DNA of 64,000 bases from Gonocerus acuteangulatus (GCA_946811695.1 OX328124.1:84677293-84741292); one strand, 5' to 3'; counted from the first letter of the stretch, positions 10,301 to 23,062 are shown. Numbers and translations are program-made. Notes: generated from the letters alone by a model not told the origin.

Positions 10301-13300
10301 TCTCTCGGCTATATACGACCATTGAAAATGCACAAAGCTCTATTCAGAGGAACTGCGTCATGTTGGAGCGTTTCCGTTCAGATCCTTCGTGTCATTTGGA
10401 GAACTCAAAATTGAAACTGTTAATATATTGTCTTAATCCGTCGTGAACGATTATATCTCAGAAGCTACATACGTGAGTGTAAATTGCTCCATTACGCACT
10501 AATTTCTCGGTATGAGAACTCTCTATCAAAAATTGCAAAAGTTCCGTAAATGCAGTAAATGTAATACGTTAAGCTTACATTTACCACGATTTCTCAACTG
10601 GTCTCAAAATAATTTAAAAAAAAAATCGAAAAAAATCTAGTTTTCCCCATTTTCCTAGACAACAGTTATACATTTGGCTTTGAAAATAATTCCATTAGAT
10701 TTTCTACATCAAATTACTTATAAAAGTTGTACCTGGAAGACTAATAACGCAAAAACGTAAGCGTTACGATTATTTTCGCCAGCATTTTCCCAAGAAACTA
10801 TGTTCTGGTAGACGGAGTCTTCTAGCTAACGAACTTGCACAAAGTATATTTGTCAAAAATTTCATAAAAATCGGTCCATTTTTTAATCAGCTAGAGGACG
10901 AACAAAGGAATATTTGTGTACACACGTTAGTTTACGATTCTCACAAAACAAATGTCTGTCCATTTCTATATAATTTGAAGTACTTAAAAACAAGCTGTTA
11001 ATGTATCCCCAATAAACTTTATGAATTTTAATAAATAATAGATTCGAATTTTAAAGAAAAAGAAACTGAAAAGTAATAAAAACATATTTAGAACAAACAA
11101 AAGATCCATTTTTAACGGAAATATAGATCGTTCGCTTAAAAAAACTTTTGGATTGAATTATTCCTAAAGAAATAGAGTCCCAACTATAAGTTCTTCAAAG
11201 TTTTAATAATTCTATAAGATTGTTAGAATGCATTTTAATCACAACTTCAAGAATAAGCACAAAAGAATGTTCAAGAACACGCACACAAACATATATATTT
11301 GATTAATCTATTTTATGATTTAAAAAATCGTTAAATTTTAATTTACTTTTGATTTCAGGAGCTTGGTGGCACTCGATGGGATAGAATTTTTGTTTTTCGT
11401 TTCTTACGTGAACGCAAGCAACAATCTTCTATCTTCAGATGGTTTGCAGTACATTGAATACCTGGATGACCTCATCACTCTAGTTGCGAGCAAGAACAAG
11501 CTAAAAATATTGAAGATCCCAACTTTAGATCAACTAATGGTAAAATAATTTGATTTTTATCATGTGAAAATTTTACAGAATAATCATATCGACTGATCAT
11601 TTCCAACCTAAAAGATACTAAAACCAGTAGTTTTAATCAAAGTGGAAAACCAAACTTAAATAAATCTCATTATTTTTTGATTTTTTTATAATTTTTATAA
11701 TGTTAGTTGAATAATTATTTTTATTACTTGTTAGTTACTATTTATTTCACTTTTAGCGTCCACTTATACATGACAACGATTTTTGGGACGGGTTTTCCAC
11801 AGGTTATCAGTGTTTTTCTACCAGGATCGGCCTGATGTATTTTCTTTTTTTGAAAAAAAAAGTGAACAGCCCTAGTGGGAATCGAACCTGAGTTAGTCAG
11901 TTAAATTAACTCCATTAAGCTTTACCTAGGGACTAATATAACCGATGCATTATCATTCTGTGTTTCTTTTTAACCAATTTATATTTTTTTAAAACAATAA
12001 ACCATTAGGTATCTATCACGGGTCGGATTGGTGACACTGGTCATAAGCTGACACGGGCCGGATAATGCCACTCCTGGCCTACCCTAAGCCTGACAACCAT
12101 AAACTCTCCTCTACTTACCTAAGAGGGGGGGGGGGTATTTAAGTGTAGTATATAGTCTGCTTTCAAGTTTGTACGACCTGTTTTAATAGGCCGCCGATAT
12201 TCACAAATGTATGGTACAATTTTTTTTTATGCAGCATATAGGATTGGCGTTGGAAATAAAATAAATCAAGATACGAGCATAACTAATGCTCAAAACTGTT
12301 TCATAATGGTCAGAAGTCTGACGGAAGGGAGAACGAATGAATTAAACTTCGTACGACGACATATGAGGTGGGTTGCAATGTGGAGTTAAGGAATGGCCAG
12401 ATGACCCCATAAAGGACGAGCCTGAGAAGAGGTAGGGGTTATGAGGGGCCCACTTGCAAATAAAAGGAGTCGAAGCGGGCGTTTGGGGCATTGTCTAAAA
12501 TTGAGTTTTGCCCTGGAGTAAATGGGCGAAGCGCAGTAAAAGTTCGTTTTACTGTTAAAGGCCCGCAGAATCACTGCAAGGGATACATCTACTGCTTCCT
12601 TTACTGCCAGCCAACAGCACGCTCTTTACAGTCTGGACCACCGGAACTGTATGTGGTTCGTGTTAAACGAATCCGATTCACATTACCTACTTACCGAAAC
12701 TCAGGGGGTCAGGGATAGTTTTTTTTTAAATTGAAAGCACAGTCGACATTTGCCGCTTCGTCAACATTTCCAGTTATAAACACGAAGTCCTAACTTCACA
12801 ATAACACTCTTCAACAAATCTACATTCCTCGCCCTCTATTGCCAACATGAAGTCCGAATTTTACAATACAATTCCACAAACTCCCTCTCCAATCAAAATT
12901 AAGTCAGAATTATGCAATACAATTTACAAACCATCCAATCAACTGTGTTATACAATCTTCACACTCCAATCAATAGTAAGTCAAAAGTGTACAATATGAC
13001 TCTATAATTCCCTCTTCCCAATGAGCATAATGTACGGACTTCAAAATACAATTCCATCACAGTTCTACAATACCCAATCTACAGTCAAAATGAAGTTCAA
13101 CCTTAAGAACAAAATTCTACAATCCCGTCTCTCAGGGAGGACGAACGTCACAATACAATACTACGATCTCCCCTCTCCAATCAATATGGACTCCTGACTA
13201 CACAATATAATTTTGCAATCTCCTTGGAAGTTGGAATTTCTTAAAACAATCGTCACCTTTATAATTAACATCATGCCCGGACTAAAAATAAAATTTTATA

Positions 13301-15070
13301 TTCTTCCTGAATCAATTGAAATATTTTGATGAGCGAATTCTTACTGAAGTATTTTGCTTCTTCTAGAAACTTGTTCTGTAAACTTTTCTTCTTTTGGCCA
13401 TTGACCGTAAAATAAAGACGTGTTTCTGTGAATAACTCAAATGTAATTAAATCCTAACCATTTCTCAATATCATTATCATTATTGCACACTAAAGCCAAA
13501 AGCCACACTAATATTTTTCAAGTTTAAACTTTACTATAACTATGCCCTGTTAGTTGAGGGTAAAATATATCATTGTATCTAAAATTATCTTAGAAACCCT
13601 TTCTACAACATGAAATGCTAGCAAACGTGGGTTTTTCTTAATTGCAGTAGATTGATTATTTCATAATAATTTGTTGACAAATTTCGAAAAAAAATTGATC
13701 AAGTAGAAATGCATTGTGTTATCATTGCTCATTGAGAATTCCCCAGGAGTGGTTCTCGTAGCCCCTAGACCCATCTCCCTCCGCAGTACTGGCCGATAAA
13801 AAAACTGTCCCCCGTGAGGTAGCTAAACGGATTAAAGGGATCCTGTGAGGGCGGAATCCAGCCGACCAATGTCATTGTCATATTCCTTTCTTCATATACT
13901 CTCGAGTTTCCTTCAACGGCGAGTCCTTTGTGCTTTCTAGATCAACCTTACAACCCCTTGGACTATTCTCGAAACAGTCAAAGAAGTCCTTTGTAAGTAG
14001 CCATGATGTGGGAGCACGTTCATTGCAAAACTCCTTTTTTTCGCCGGAGACTGCATAAATCCTCAGGTGAATGGATAAGAAAAAAAGGACAGATACCTAC
14101 AACGTATCAAAAGCCTCGATGCCTACTGGATTACATCAAGCCAGTTGGAGCACTACTATACGTCTTGTGTTACCTACAGGTTGCCTAGTTTTGTCAGTGT
14201 TGATAAATCATATTGCTTACATCTACGATTTTCTTTATCGTGCCCTGATGATGAAACTAAAAAAGAAAACTCCACCATGTACGAACATCAATGTGCCCTT
14301 CCAAAATAGTTTAAAAAAACATCCGCCACGTAGGAGCTACATTACTAGGCACATCCCTCTTAAAGGTGGTGGATTATGCTGCATTCCTGAATAATTTGCA
14401 AAAAGAAAGAGTAATTTTTGGAATGTGCTAAAACATCCATAACTTCGACCAACTTCAGGTGGAAGGACGTTTACTGAACTTGGTATCTAGACCACTATTA
14501 TCTCAGCCGTCCAAAAGGGTTATATGTGCTGTAGTATCAGGATGACGGATTCTTATACAGTTCTGATGATGGTAACTTCGAATGAACTTTGCAATAGAAA
14601 TAGGAATTTTCAAAACCAGAGAGACTTCCAACAATTCACAAAAAATATATGTAATATTTTGTTGTAAACAAATAATTATAAATAATTTTAAAAATATTAG
14701 ATGTGGATTACATGAGTAATCAGACTGAATAAAGTTTCGAAATACATGCAAGCGTTAGTAAGACCTTGGAAATTTAAATCCTAGATGAAATTTTCAGTTA
14801 TGCAAGTCATATGAAACGTTTTCTTTTCCTGGCACTTATTTAAGGAAAAGTTAAAAATTGCCGCCATACAAAATTAATTTCCATAGTGATGAAAAAACGA
14901 TCATTACTTTTCTTAAATTTCATTTCGGAGCAATTTCTTTAAGTATATAACTATAGTCAACTCAAATAATTATTAATTTATTTTGCAGTTCCTAGACGTA
15001 AGTGAAAACAAAATCAGAAGTGTGAATCCTTCACTCTATCTGCCAGGACTTGAGACTCTCATCGCAAATG
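7314..15070 (+). CDS. Leucine-rich-repeat protein gene, five exons, 3' end not found
   Basis: Exons on the plus strand are 7314-7334, 8551-8760, 9861-9994, 11359-11539 and 14989-15070, with junctions GTATGT, GTGGGT, GTGAGT, GTAAAA and GTAAGT and AG acceptors after pyrimidine tracts; phases 0, 0, 2, 0, 1 keep one frame open for about 210 residues. The start is ATG at 7314 (MSAPTEK). Residues ~15-90 are strongly acidic (EEPSEEELEIDI, EDDMDFED). From ~125 on there are leucine-rich repeats: LVALDGIEFLFFVSYVNASN, YLDDLITLVASKNKL, FLDVSENKIRSV, YLPGLETLIAN. An acidic N-terminus followed by LRRs ending in N-x-L/I recalls LRRC23, a ciliary and sperm-tail protein, but this is a resemblance, not an assignment. 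The last exon ends in phase 1, so more exons must follow; none was found in the window. The introns are full of transposons. Confidence 0.72.
7997..8251. mobile_element. MITE with TA target site, in LRR intron 1
   Basis: TCGCACTAGTATTTTGAAAG...AACTCAAAAT at the left pairs with TTTTGAGTTGTGTCACTTTAAAAACACTAGTGCGA at the right, about 36 bp with few mismatches. Each end is flanked by TA. Length 255 bp, no coding sequence. TA duplication and the size fit a Tc1/mariner-type MITE. Confidence 0.75.
8761..9860 (+). other. Intron 2 of the LRR gene
   Basis: This intron runs from GTGGGT to TTCCCCCAG. It is AT-rich, with a possible degenerate R4-type repeat ('AATTTTAACGTTCACT' near 9136). No other gene is visible in it. 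Confidence 0.5.
9995..11358 (+). other. Intron 3 of the LRR gene with R5-type repeat
   Basis: The intron runs from GTGAGT to GATTTCAG. At about 10190-10447 it contains 'AGGAACTGCGTCATGTTGGAGCG...TTCAGATCCTTCGTGTCATTTGGA', a dispersed repeat (R5) also at 26058-26120 and 42915-42985. The stretch around 10830-10960 ('TTCATAAAAATCGGTCC...GAACAAAGGAA') resembles the low-identity interior of Helitrons and RTE-like tails. No exon is evident. Confidence 0.45.
11540..11744 (+). other. Start of intron 4
   Basis: Intron 4 (11540-14988) begins here with GTAAAA and ends at TTTTGCAG. This first part is plain AT-rich sequence; the later parts are described separately. Confidence 0.5.
11745..11935 (-). mobile_element. 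tRNA-like SINE with R4 tail, minus strand
   Basis: On the minus strand GGTTCGATTCC (a perfect B box) lies at about 11876-11888 and an A-box-like 'TAGGTAAAGCTTAATGG' upstream of it. The downstream body, 'CCTGTGGAAAACCCGTCCC...TAAGTGGACGCTAAAA' on minus, is the R4 repeat seen also at 15915-16000, 19435-19535, 21525-21640 and 24955-25070. R4 may therefore be the body of a second SINE family. Boundaries are uncertain. Confidence 0.5.
12000..12720. other. Unassigned GC-richer segment in intron 4
   Basis: Composition changes to clearly higher GC, with a G run at 12125-12136 and several open stretches of 60-75 codons on both strands. None resembles a family I know and none has supporting splice sites. 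It may be an old transposon fragment. Confidence 0.3.
12780..13290. repeat. Degenerate ~55-65-bp tandem repeat
   Basis: Successive lines repeat a theme close to 'ATGAAGTCCGAACTTCACAA', then 'TACAATTCTACAATCTCCC' and 'CTCTCCAATCAA', with about eight diverged units between 12780 and 13290. Spacing varies, so this is an old minisatellite. No ORF spans it. Confidence 0.6.
13740..14410. other. Unassigned segment in intron 4
   Basis: This is a moderately GC-rich stretch with two overlapping open frames (14003-14188, 14071-14394) that lack recognisable motifs. Reads like an aged mobile-element fragment; no family could be named. Confidence 0.3.
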
Positions 15071-15198
15071 GTAAGTCTAAAAAATAAGATTTAAAGAAAC
15101 AAATGTACAAGTTACGGTCAAAAATGAACATCTTTTTTAGTGTTCATTAATAATTTCTATTGTATTTTGAATTTCCATTAATCGTTATGGTTTATATT

Positions 15199-15225
15199 CT
15201 TTTTTTTTTTTTTTTTTTTTTTTTT
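15199..15225. repeat. T run
   Basis: About 27 consecutive T. It could be the poly(A) tail of a minus-strand retroposed sequence; no body is identifiable beside it. Confidence 0.7.
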
Positions 15226-15487
15226 GTTTTTGACAGACATTATAATTTTTCATCATGAATGTAATATTTTTAAAGTCACAGAATTTTCAGACCAAGTGCA
15301 AACGAAATTATAACAGGCGAATATAAGCTGGCTAAAGCACAGATCTAGAATGTTTTTGTGTTTTTTAGAAATTTTCTTCAGATAAGGAATGATATATCAA
15401 AGCATAATTCAACTTATTATTGTAGAATTTAGTGATGCTATTTAAAAATGTTTAGTAATAAATTTTACGAAACTCGTAAAATTCTTT

Positions 15488-15700
<213 letters not shown>

Positions 15701-15914
15701 CTCAGCTCTCACTCACTCTATCTCAGCTGGAATGAAATTACTCGTCGTTTCAATGTAAAAAAGTATTTGTTACATTATCAACGTTTGAGACAAATAAACC
15801 AAATTTCAAGGATCAAAATTTAATATTCAGATAAATTAAAATTTTTATAATATTTCTTCTACAAGTCATCTGAATAATTTAACTATTAGATTGGATTCAT
15901 TAATTTAATTTAAT

Positions 15915-16000
15915 TTAAATTTTAACGTCCATTATTATTAACTAAGAATTTTGGGACGCTTATCGATAGATTACCACCCTTTTCTAGGCTTCATTATAAA
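15915..16000. repeat. R4 repeat copy
   Basis: 'AATTTTAACGTCCATTATTA...GATTTTGGGACGC...GATAGATTACCACCCTTTT' aligns with R4 copies at 11745 and 19435. Short and diverged. Confidence 0.5.
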
Positions 16001-16277
16001 GTGGTTAAAATTATAAACTAACCAATACAAATTTTCAACAATAAGTAGTTAATGATATTATTTTTTTTAAATTGTAACTCATAGAGTAAAGACTATGAAG
16101 GGGATTCTTAAGGAAACGAAGAATTTGATTTACAAATGTATATTTTTTACAAATGTAAATTTAAATCATGACTCAAAACCTAAATGTCGAAAATATTTCA
16201 GTTAACCTTATTTGAAACGTTAAGAAAAATGAATCCTTAATATAAACAAGTTCGTGTATCAACACAAATATTTCTTG

Positions 16278-16464
16278 ATATTATACAATTTATGTATATT
16301 ATATATCTACAAGCCTGTCTTTGCTAACATTTTTTGCCATTTTTATTGGTTTAAAAATTATAAATTTTTAACTTAAATAAATATTCTTGTTTTTGAAATA
16401 TAGTTTTTCGAATAAAAAATATATTGATAAAATAAATCATTTCATACAGTATAACATCAATAGG

Positions 16465-16520
<56 letters not shown>
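16278..16520 (+). repeat. R1 fragment ending in (TA)n
   Basis: From 16278 the sequence 'TTATACAATTTATGTATATTATATATCTACAAGCCTGTC' through 'ATACAGTATAACATCA' repeats 297-475 almost exactly, followed by a (TA)n run at 16463-16518, as at 475-490. This identity is high for otherwise anonymous AT-rich DNA. Confidence 0.75.
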
Positions 16521-16521
<1 letters not shown>

Positions 16522-19434
16522 TTCTTAAGAGCAATAACAACGTATACTGAAAAATACCCTGATTACTAGGCTTTTGTGTAAAAGATTAAACCACAAGGCT
16601 TATCTTTCGAAAAAAATAGTAATTCTGTAATTGTGCGTGAAAGGTTTAATTCAACAAAAGTTTTAGGAAAACGTAGAAAATTATAGTGTTGGAAAGGTAA
16701 CCAACGTATTTTTAATCCGTGAATTCTGAAGTCTTTAGGTTTGAGACAGGAAAATGATGGATTAGAAATAGTCGCAGAGTTCTTAATAGCTTCACTCTTG
16801 CGAGAATTGATGATGTCTTTGTAGAGTGTATTTTTTTTCTATACTTGTGACGCTTTAAAAAAAGTAATTGTAAAAAACAGGTTAATGACTGTTTTTAAGA
16901 CTCCCCCGTGAGAAGAGGGAGTTGGGGTGTTTTTTTGAGTGGAAACAAGCTGAGTTAGAAATCACCCCAAACGCCGGTGTATGAGGGAGAGAAATGGTGT
17001 TTTGAGAGGACTGGGGAACCGACCCCTAACTTGGGATGGGGTTGTTCCGGGTCTAGGGTTGCTACAGCTCGGCTACCACGTATTTAGGCATATTATCCCA
17101 TTTTCCTAGTTCTTATAGTCTAGAAACAGAAAAGGGTTTTCTGATTAATCTCAATAACACCTTATTTAATGACCTTCTCACAAAAAGATATTATATTTCC
17201 AACGATACCAAGGACTCTTTATAGGTCAAAACAGTACTCTTGTAAAAATGTTCATAACTTCACACATTAACCATGCTGACTTCCTGAAATGACCCCATGA
17301 AGTAGGACATTCCTACGATAAATAATAGTAAACAACAATATTGCATAACAAAATTAATTATTATTTTTATATTTGCGTTCTTTTGTACCCTTCGATTGTG
17401 GACATTCTAAACTTTTAATCTATCAATTTAAAGGATCTGATACGTATCTGTCACTGATATGGAAACTACCTTTTTGCAAACAAAGGCATTTCTCAGTTTT
17501 ATAATGTTTGTGTGCATTCAAACATATATAACGTTCAAGCTAAAACCAATAAGTAGATACTTATGAAAAGATATAAAATAATAATAAAGAAAATAAAATT
17601 ACTAGGCAGTAGTCAGTAAACAATTAAATGCATATACATTACTTTGTAGATTAAGTATATGCTATTTGTTTTACTCAATTCAATAAGATAATAGTTTGAC
17701 TGATCTTGTTACGACCAGACGTTCCTAGAAAACCCTAAACTGACTGATCTGAAAATATCTGAGTATATTAATCCAAGCCATTAAGTTTCAAGAATAAAAG
17801 AGGAATTTATATATATATAGTATAATTTTGAAAAATGTGGGAATACATCATAAACATTTATTTTAAATAGATATATACATTTAAATTTGTTCAAAAACTC
17901 AACGATTTCCACTATGTACTAAACTCTAGAGGCAAGGACGTCTTAAACATTTATTGAAATATCATAAAGAATTGTTCCATCAATGGAAAGCGAAATTTTA
18001 CCAATTATATTTATCATAGTGTATTAATACATTTTTGTGGTTATTTTCATAAACGCTCTAACTAAATGGAAAACCACAGAATTCCTTCTTGATCTGAACT
18101 GGCATCAGACTAGTTTTTTTGACCGCATTCAGTAACAGTTTTCTAGCCACCATAGACCACGGTCATTTCCTCTGTACAAGTGGAAGGATCCTTTATTGAG
18201 TAAGAAGATTTCATTCATAAATTCCTCAAGCTGACCACATGACGGTTTCGCTTCCCTTGTGTGGTCTTAGTGTGTTTGATACTGTGGGTACTGGTTAGTT
18301 TTTTATTTTATTCCCAATCCGTGTATATTTCAACAACATTTTTTTTACAGTAAAATTGCTTATGGCTTGGGGACAATACATTTTTCGTCGCTAAAGAGTA
18401 ACGGAAGTGAAATGAAATTTGGCCGTAAAGTAAATTCGTAATTCGGGAGGCCTTGAGTAGAGTATTGCTGTTGTAAAAGAGTAATTTAAACTAAAATCTA
18501 TATGCCAGAAATGTACAATCTATACCAATAAATGAATAATTATTTTTTATTTACTTCCCAAATGACATTTACATGGTCAAAATGATCCTTGTTGACAGCT
18601 TCTTGTTGTAAATTATTATTTCAATTTTCAAGAGTCAAGGGTGGTTTCAGCTGCCAAAAAAAAATGTTAGTTTTAGTGCTCATTGCCTTTTTTATCACAT
18701 TTAGGTGAGGGAAATGAACGAAAAAACGAAACTAGCTTAATCACTTGAAGTTTTATTACTTTGCGTCATGAGAATTGAGGTCGTTCTGGATGTATCTTAG
18801 ACTTACTATAAATCATTTAGAGGGAGTAATAGCCAATGGTTATTTTTCTCAAAATTTCCAGGAGACCCCAATGTCCTTTTTTTTTTTTAATTTAAACAAG
18901 GTTTTAATACACAAATGAATATAAAAATCAACAATGAAGGCTTCATTTAATAAGTGAAATGGTGAATGAAGATTTATATCTTGAACGATTTCTAATGCCA
19001 ATTAGTGATTAGCCAATGTATTACAAATTTTCTTCAGTGACTTTGCTACAAACGTTTCCCAAATGCTATGTTTACGATTATTATTAAGAATCCGTCGACT
19101 TCAATTTCGTTACCTAATTAAATTTTATAAGATCCTGTATATACTGATCATACTTAACCAATGTACTTAAATATTGTACATATGTTAAATAAACATATTA
19201 AATAAGAAAAATAAAATAAATTTTAGGGGGTTTTTCCCCCTTTTTTTAATGCGTATCAACAACTGGGCTATTTGCGCCGGATGCCATTATTTACATATTC
19301 AGGTTGCCATCCTTTGATAATGTAAAAAAAATGTGGTCCGTTATCCATTCAGATACCCGACGTTGCATAACTTTGGTGATCTACGGGAACTGGTGTATTC
19401 ATCCTTCCTTGGCCATTTGCTCACATATTCTATA
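16521..19434. other. Unassigned intergenic or intronic DNA
   Basis: About 2.9 kb of AT-rich sequence with no ORF over 60 codons from ATG, no splice-supported exon and no transposon ends that I can identify. A slightly GC-richer patch lies at 16900-17090. It could still lie in a long intron of the LRR gene. Confidence 0.3.
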
Positions 19435-19535
19435 TTTAAATTTTAACATACACTTATACTTGACTAGGATTTTTGTGGATGGGTTTTCTACAGGTTACCA
19501 CCCTTTTATAGCCATCATAGGATCTATTTTTTTCA
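19435..19535 (+). repeat. R4 repeat copy
   Basis: 'AAATTTTAACATACACTTATACTTGACTAGGATTTTTGTGGATGGGTTTTCTACAGGTTACCACCC' is the best-preserved plus-strand R4 copy. It abuts the R3 copy to its right. Confidence 0.55.
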
Positions 19536-19539
19536 GAGT

Positions 19540-19795
19540 ACCCGCTTCACGGGCTTGTATAGGAAATAATTTTCGGGAGGGGGCTGGGAGCATTGGAGGG
19601 AACCTGGACCTTGGAATAGTTAACCGACTATAATGCTCTTAGACCCCCAAAAAATTTTTTTCTGAACATAGTGATCTTATTTCATTTATTTTCAAAGTTT
19701 TTATGACACATATATACCAATAAATCAAAATTTCGGGGCGGGGGGAGTGCAGCTTCTTCAGCCTCCCCCCCCCCCAATTATAAACGTCCATCCCG
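19540..19795 (-). mobile_element. R3-family element, minus orientation
   Basis: Ends are 'GTATAGGAAATAATTTTCGGGAGGGGGCTGGG' and 'GCCTCCCCCCCCCCCAATTATAAACGTCC'. The interior 'GGAATAGTTAACCGACTATAATGCTC' and 'ACATAGTGATCTTATTTCATTTATTTTCAAAG' matches the reverse complement of 46900-47100 and 43570-43740. Ends are eroded and no TSD is clear. Confidence 0.65.
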
Positions 19796-19914
19796 CCTTA
19801 GTTCTCACGGACACCGGTACTCCAAACTCACATGTTCAAGTGCTAAAAAAAATTGAATAATCACATACAAGTCAATCTTTACATACAACTGGGAGGAGAA
19901 AAATAGATAATGTA

Positions 19915-20150
19915 TACGCGATGACCTTGAGTGGTAAGGCGTTCCACTCCATAGTTTAGGCTTTGATTCCAACTAGGGGTTGATGGAATTTCTTAAAAAG
20001 TATGCATAACTAAGCACTTTCCTCAACAATGTGGATGGTGTACGCCGCATTCTAAAAGTTTCTAGTTATTTCCTTAAAATAACCTAATAAAGCGGTTCAG
20101 ACATTCAGAGCAGGACACCGCCCCATTTAGAAAAAATTGATTGCACTACG
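19915..20150 (+). mobile_element. Possible tRNA-like SINE, second family
   Basis: 'GCGATGACCTTGAGTGGTAAGG' resembles an A box and 'GGCTTTGATTCCAAC' a B box about 30 bases later. The following 'GCATAACTAAGCACTTTCCTCA' recurs inverted at 46175-46210. Boundaries and family are uncertain. Confidence 0.4.
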
Positions 20151-21065
20151 CCCTCGAAGATTATCTGACATGTATAAAGAAATAATTAATAACTGCTTAG
20201 GTAGAGTTATTCTCTTTATTCAGAAATTCACCCCCCCCCCCAATTAGGCGTGCAGAGAAGGAGATTTAAATCCTAGATCTGACAACCCCCTTACGTCTCG
20301 TTTTAAGCTACAATTGTGGGCAAACTGTTCTTTAGACGTAATTTAACAACTGATGTTAGAGCAAACAAGAAGAAAAGAGAAAAATAAAAACGCCAATCAG
20401 GAGCATGTCATTCATTTATAATTATTGGCCTGTAAAATCATTAAAAAAAAAACTTCATTTGACTCAATGATGATTGGATTATAGCATCTCAGTCCCGTTT
20501 ACCCCAATCAGTAAGTCACTTCCCAATAACATAAGCCCCGTCATCGGAAAATTGTCCTATTTTAGAATTTCATCTCGTAGACAGGTGGAAGAAGGGATTA
20601 GAAGAAGGATGGTTGGCGTTAGTTTATTTTGAAACCATTTACCCCGTCCCTTTGACGGTCCTCCGTTTCCTGGACTAGAACAGAAGCCCGCCCGGAAATC
20701 GAGGTGTATTTTTATTTAGAGAAGCCTTGTTTCCGTCGGTAAACGATCCCCTACTCCCTCCTGTGGATATTTTACAAGGTCCACTACTCACCCTCCTTCC
20801 TTTACTTCTCTCGTAGGATTTACGTTTAATTGAATTACACTATTTTTTACGCACAGATAACATTATTTTTTTTTTAATTTAATTGAGTAGGTGATATGCA
20901 AAACTCATCCGTTCCACAGGAACGTATTTTTCAGGCAGCTCAAAAAACTTTAAACTGCGACTTGTAGAGTGGCCAAATTAAAATGTTTTTTGCCTTTGAA
21001 AGGGACAGCTTTATGTTTATAGATTAATGTTATATTTCAAAATATGTTGAAATAGCATTGAAATA
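20151..21065. other. Unassigned DNA
   Basis: Mixed AT-rich and moderately GC-rich sequence with a 10-C run near 20230 and no supported coding region. Nothing recognisable. Confidence 0.3.
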
Positions 21066-21833
21066 TCGACTATATATTTGTCAAATTCCACTCACTGACT
21101 GACCTATCATCTTCCAGCCCAAACCACTCGACAGATAAATTTGAAATCTTGCATGGACACTCCCTTTGTGACGTAAATACTCGCTAAGGTTTTCTGTGAA
21201 ATTCAAATTTTTAAGTATTTTTAGAGCGGGTTTGAAGTTTTAGTTTGGAAGAGAGCACAATAACAGAACAGTTGTTACCGTACTGTATCTATTTCATAGT
21301 ATTATTTTTAATTGCGGTTAATTTCAACTATGATGGTAGTCCTTGAATTACTAGAAATAAACTGTCCCTCATAGAGTTTACGTTTTACCTGGTGATGTTA
21401 AACCCGAGGTAATAATATCCCGAACCCTTGCACAGCCTCTTCACCCATCAGCATCGCCAGTCAGAACACTTCTTTGTAATGCTCGCAAATATAATGGGTT
21501 TTTCAAAGTGGTATCTTGGAAACATTAAATTTTAATGTTCATTTATTATTGACAACGATTTTTAACCTGTACCTTTTATACCACTGTTGCTGCTCACTTA
21601 TTGATAACAGGTTATCTCTACGTTATCGGTTTGTAGACACTGGTCCCGAGCGGTTTGTCAAGAAACATTATAATTTGATTACTTATCAATTGATGTATAA
21701 TATATAGTATGACGGGAATCATGCTATAATGAACTGCAAACAATTATATATTAGTGTTAATTTTGATGATACATTATTTAACGTAATAAAATCACTGCTT
21801 ATCTGCCGTGACGAAGCATGGGTATTCAGCTAG
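21066..21833 (+). mobile_element. Non-autonomous Helitron, plus strand
   Basis: It starts TCGACTATATATTTGTC and ends CAGCTAG. The base before is A and the base after is T, and there is no TSD, as expected for Helitrons. The hairpin CCGTG-ACGAAG-CATGG (one G-T pair) sits 10 bases before the CTAG. The 5' part, 'CACTCACTGACTGACC...AAACCACTCGACAGATAAATTTGAAATC', is typical of arthropod Helitron interiors. 768 bp, no RepHel protein. An R4 copy (21525-21640) lies inside. Confidence 0.78.
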
Positions 21834-23062
21834 TAAAAGTATATTTGCCACTCCTACATAGTTTTTAGCTCTCATACACTTCGAGTGCTTTAAGGTTTAA
21901 ACTCAGCAAGCATGGTTCATTATGTACAAATTTTCAGTTTAGTTTTTCATACTAGATTAAACTAACAATTCTCTTTAAAGTACACACTGTTACTTAATCA
22001 GAAAATATATAAGCTAAACTTACTTAAACGCAAAGCTCTTTAAAGCGTATATATTAAATTGTAGAGAAAAAGATAAAATGGAGATAAGAGTAAGATTGTA
22101 GGGAAAATGTAAAATAGTAAGAGAGAGATGGAGGTAGGGTCAGGATCAAGGCCTCGCCCCCGACCCCTGTTCCATTCACTACTACATCCAGTCACTATCC
22201 ATTCACGGCATTTCACGTTTTTCGGCCTTCATCTTACTCTTCCAACAACCATTATACCCACTGAATTTTATTTTAATAATGTTAGATTTTTTCAATGTTT
22301 CCACTTTCATATTTAAGGCATATCGTACCTACAATGTCAAACTATCGAATATAAAAATCTCCTTTTCAGATTTGATTTTTTACTCATGCATTGCGGAAGT
22401 GCCTAGCCTCTTTAGAATTGCCGGAAGTGCCTCATATAACTTATATGACCATTTTTCGTTCGCTAGTTTGCTCCTAATCGTCTTAATTTTGAGACACAAA
22501 ACTGACTTGAAACTAACGAAAATGGTATATTCTTGCCTATAACAGAACAATTGTAGAGATTTTGGTCGTTCTCTTCTTAATATTAAAATGACAAAATAAT
22601 TTCACTTAAATAGTGTGGTAAATCTATAATAATAATAAACCATAACTTCAGCTCTAAACCCCTTATTTAATGCTCTAAAAGTTTCACATCGCCCTGGCAC
22701 CTCTTCAGGAGCTGGTAATTAAAAATATTTCAATACAATAAGTACAGAATTAAGTCAGCCGGAGCTCGTGGAAGGATTAGCCCCATGGCTTTTCCTTAAA
22801 TTTTACTGATGTGACCAGAAATATTGTTAGTTATAAGCTACTGAAGAAGCGCCAGAAGGACGTTATACATTCTGTGAGTTCGATTTCCCATTCGGTTATT
22901 GCTTTAAAACATCTTGTAACTTGTTGTTAATGAGGACTTTTTTTTTCTTTTATAAATTTTTCTAGATTATAATTATAGAGTAGAGTGAAAATCATAAACA
23001 GTTCTGCCGATCCATTTTGAGGTAGAAATAGTCATCGCTTTCCCCTTTCCAATCACTTTCAA
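21834..23062. other. Unassigned DNA
   Basis: No coding exon can be supported. At 22841-22864 'CTGAAGAAGCGCC-AGAAGGACGTT' looks like a decayed copy of the hammerhead-like motif described elsewhere. Confidence 0.3.
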
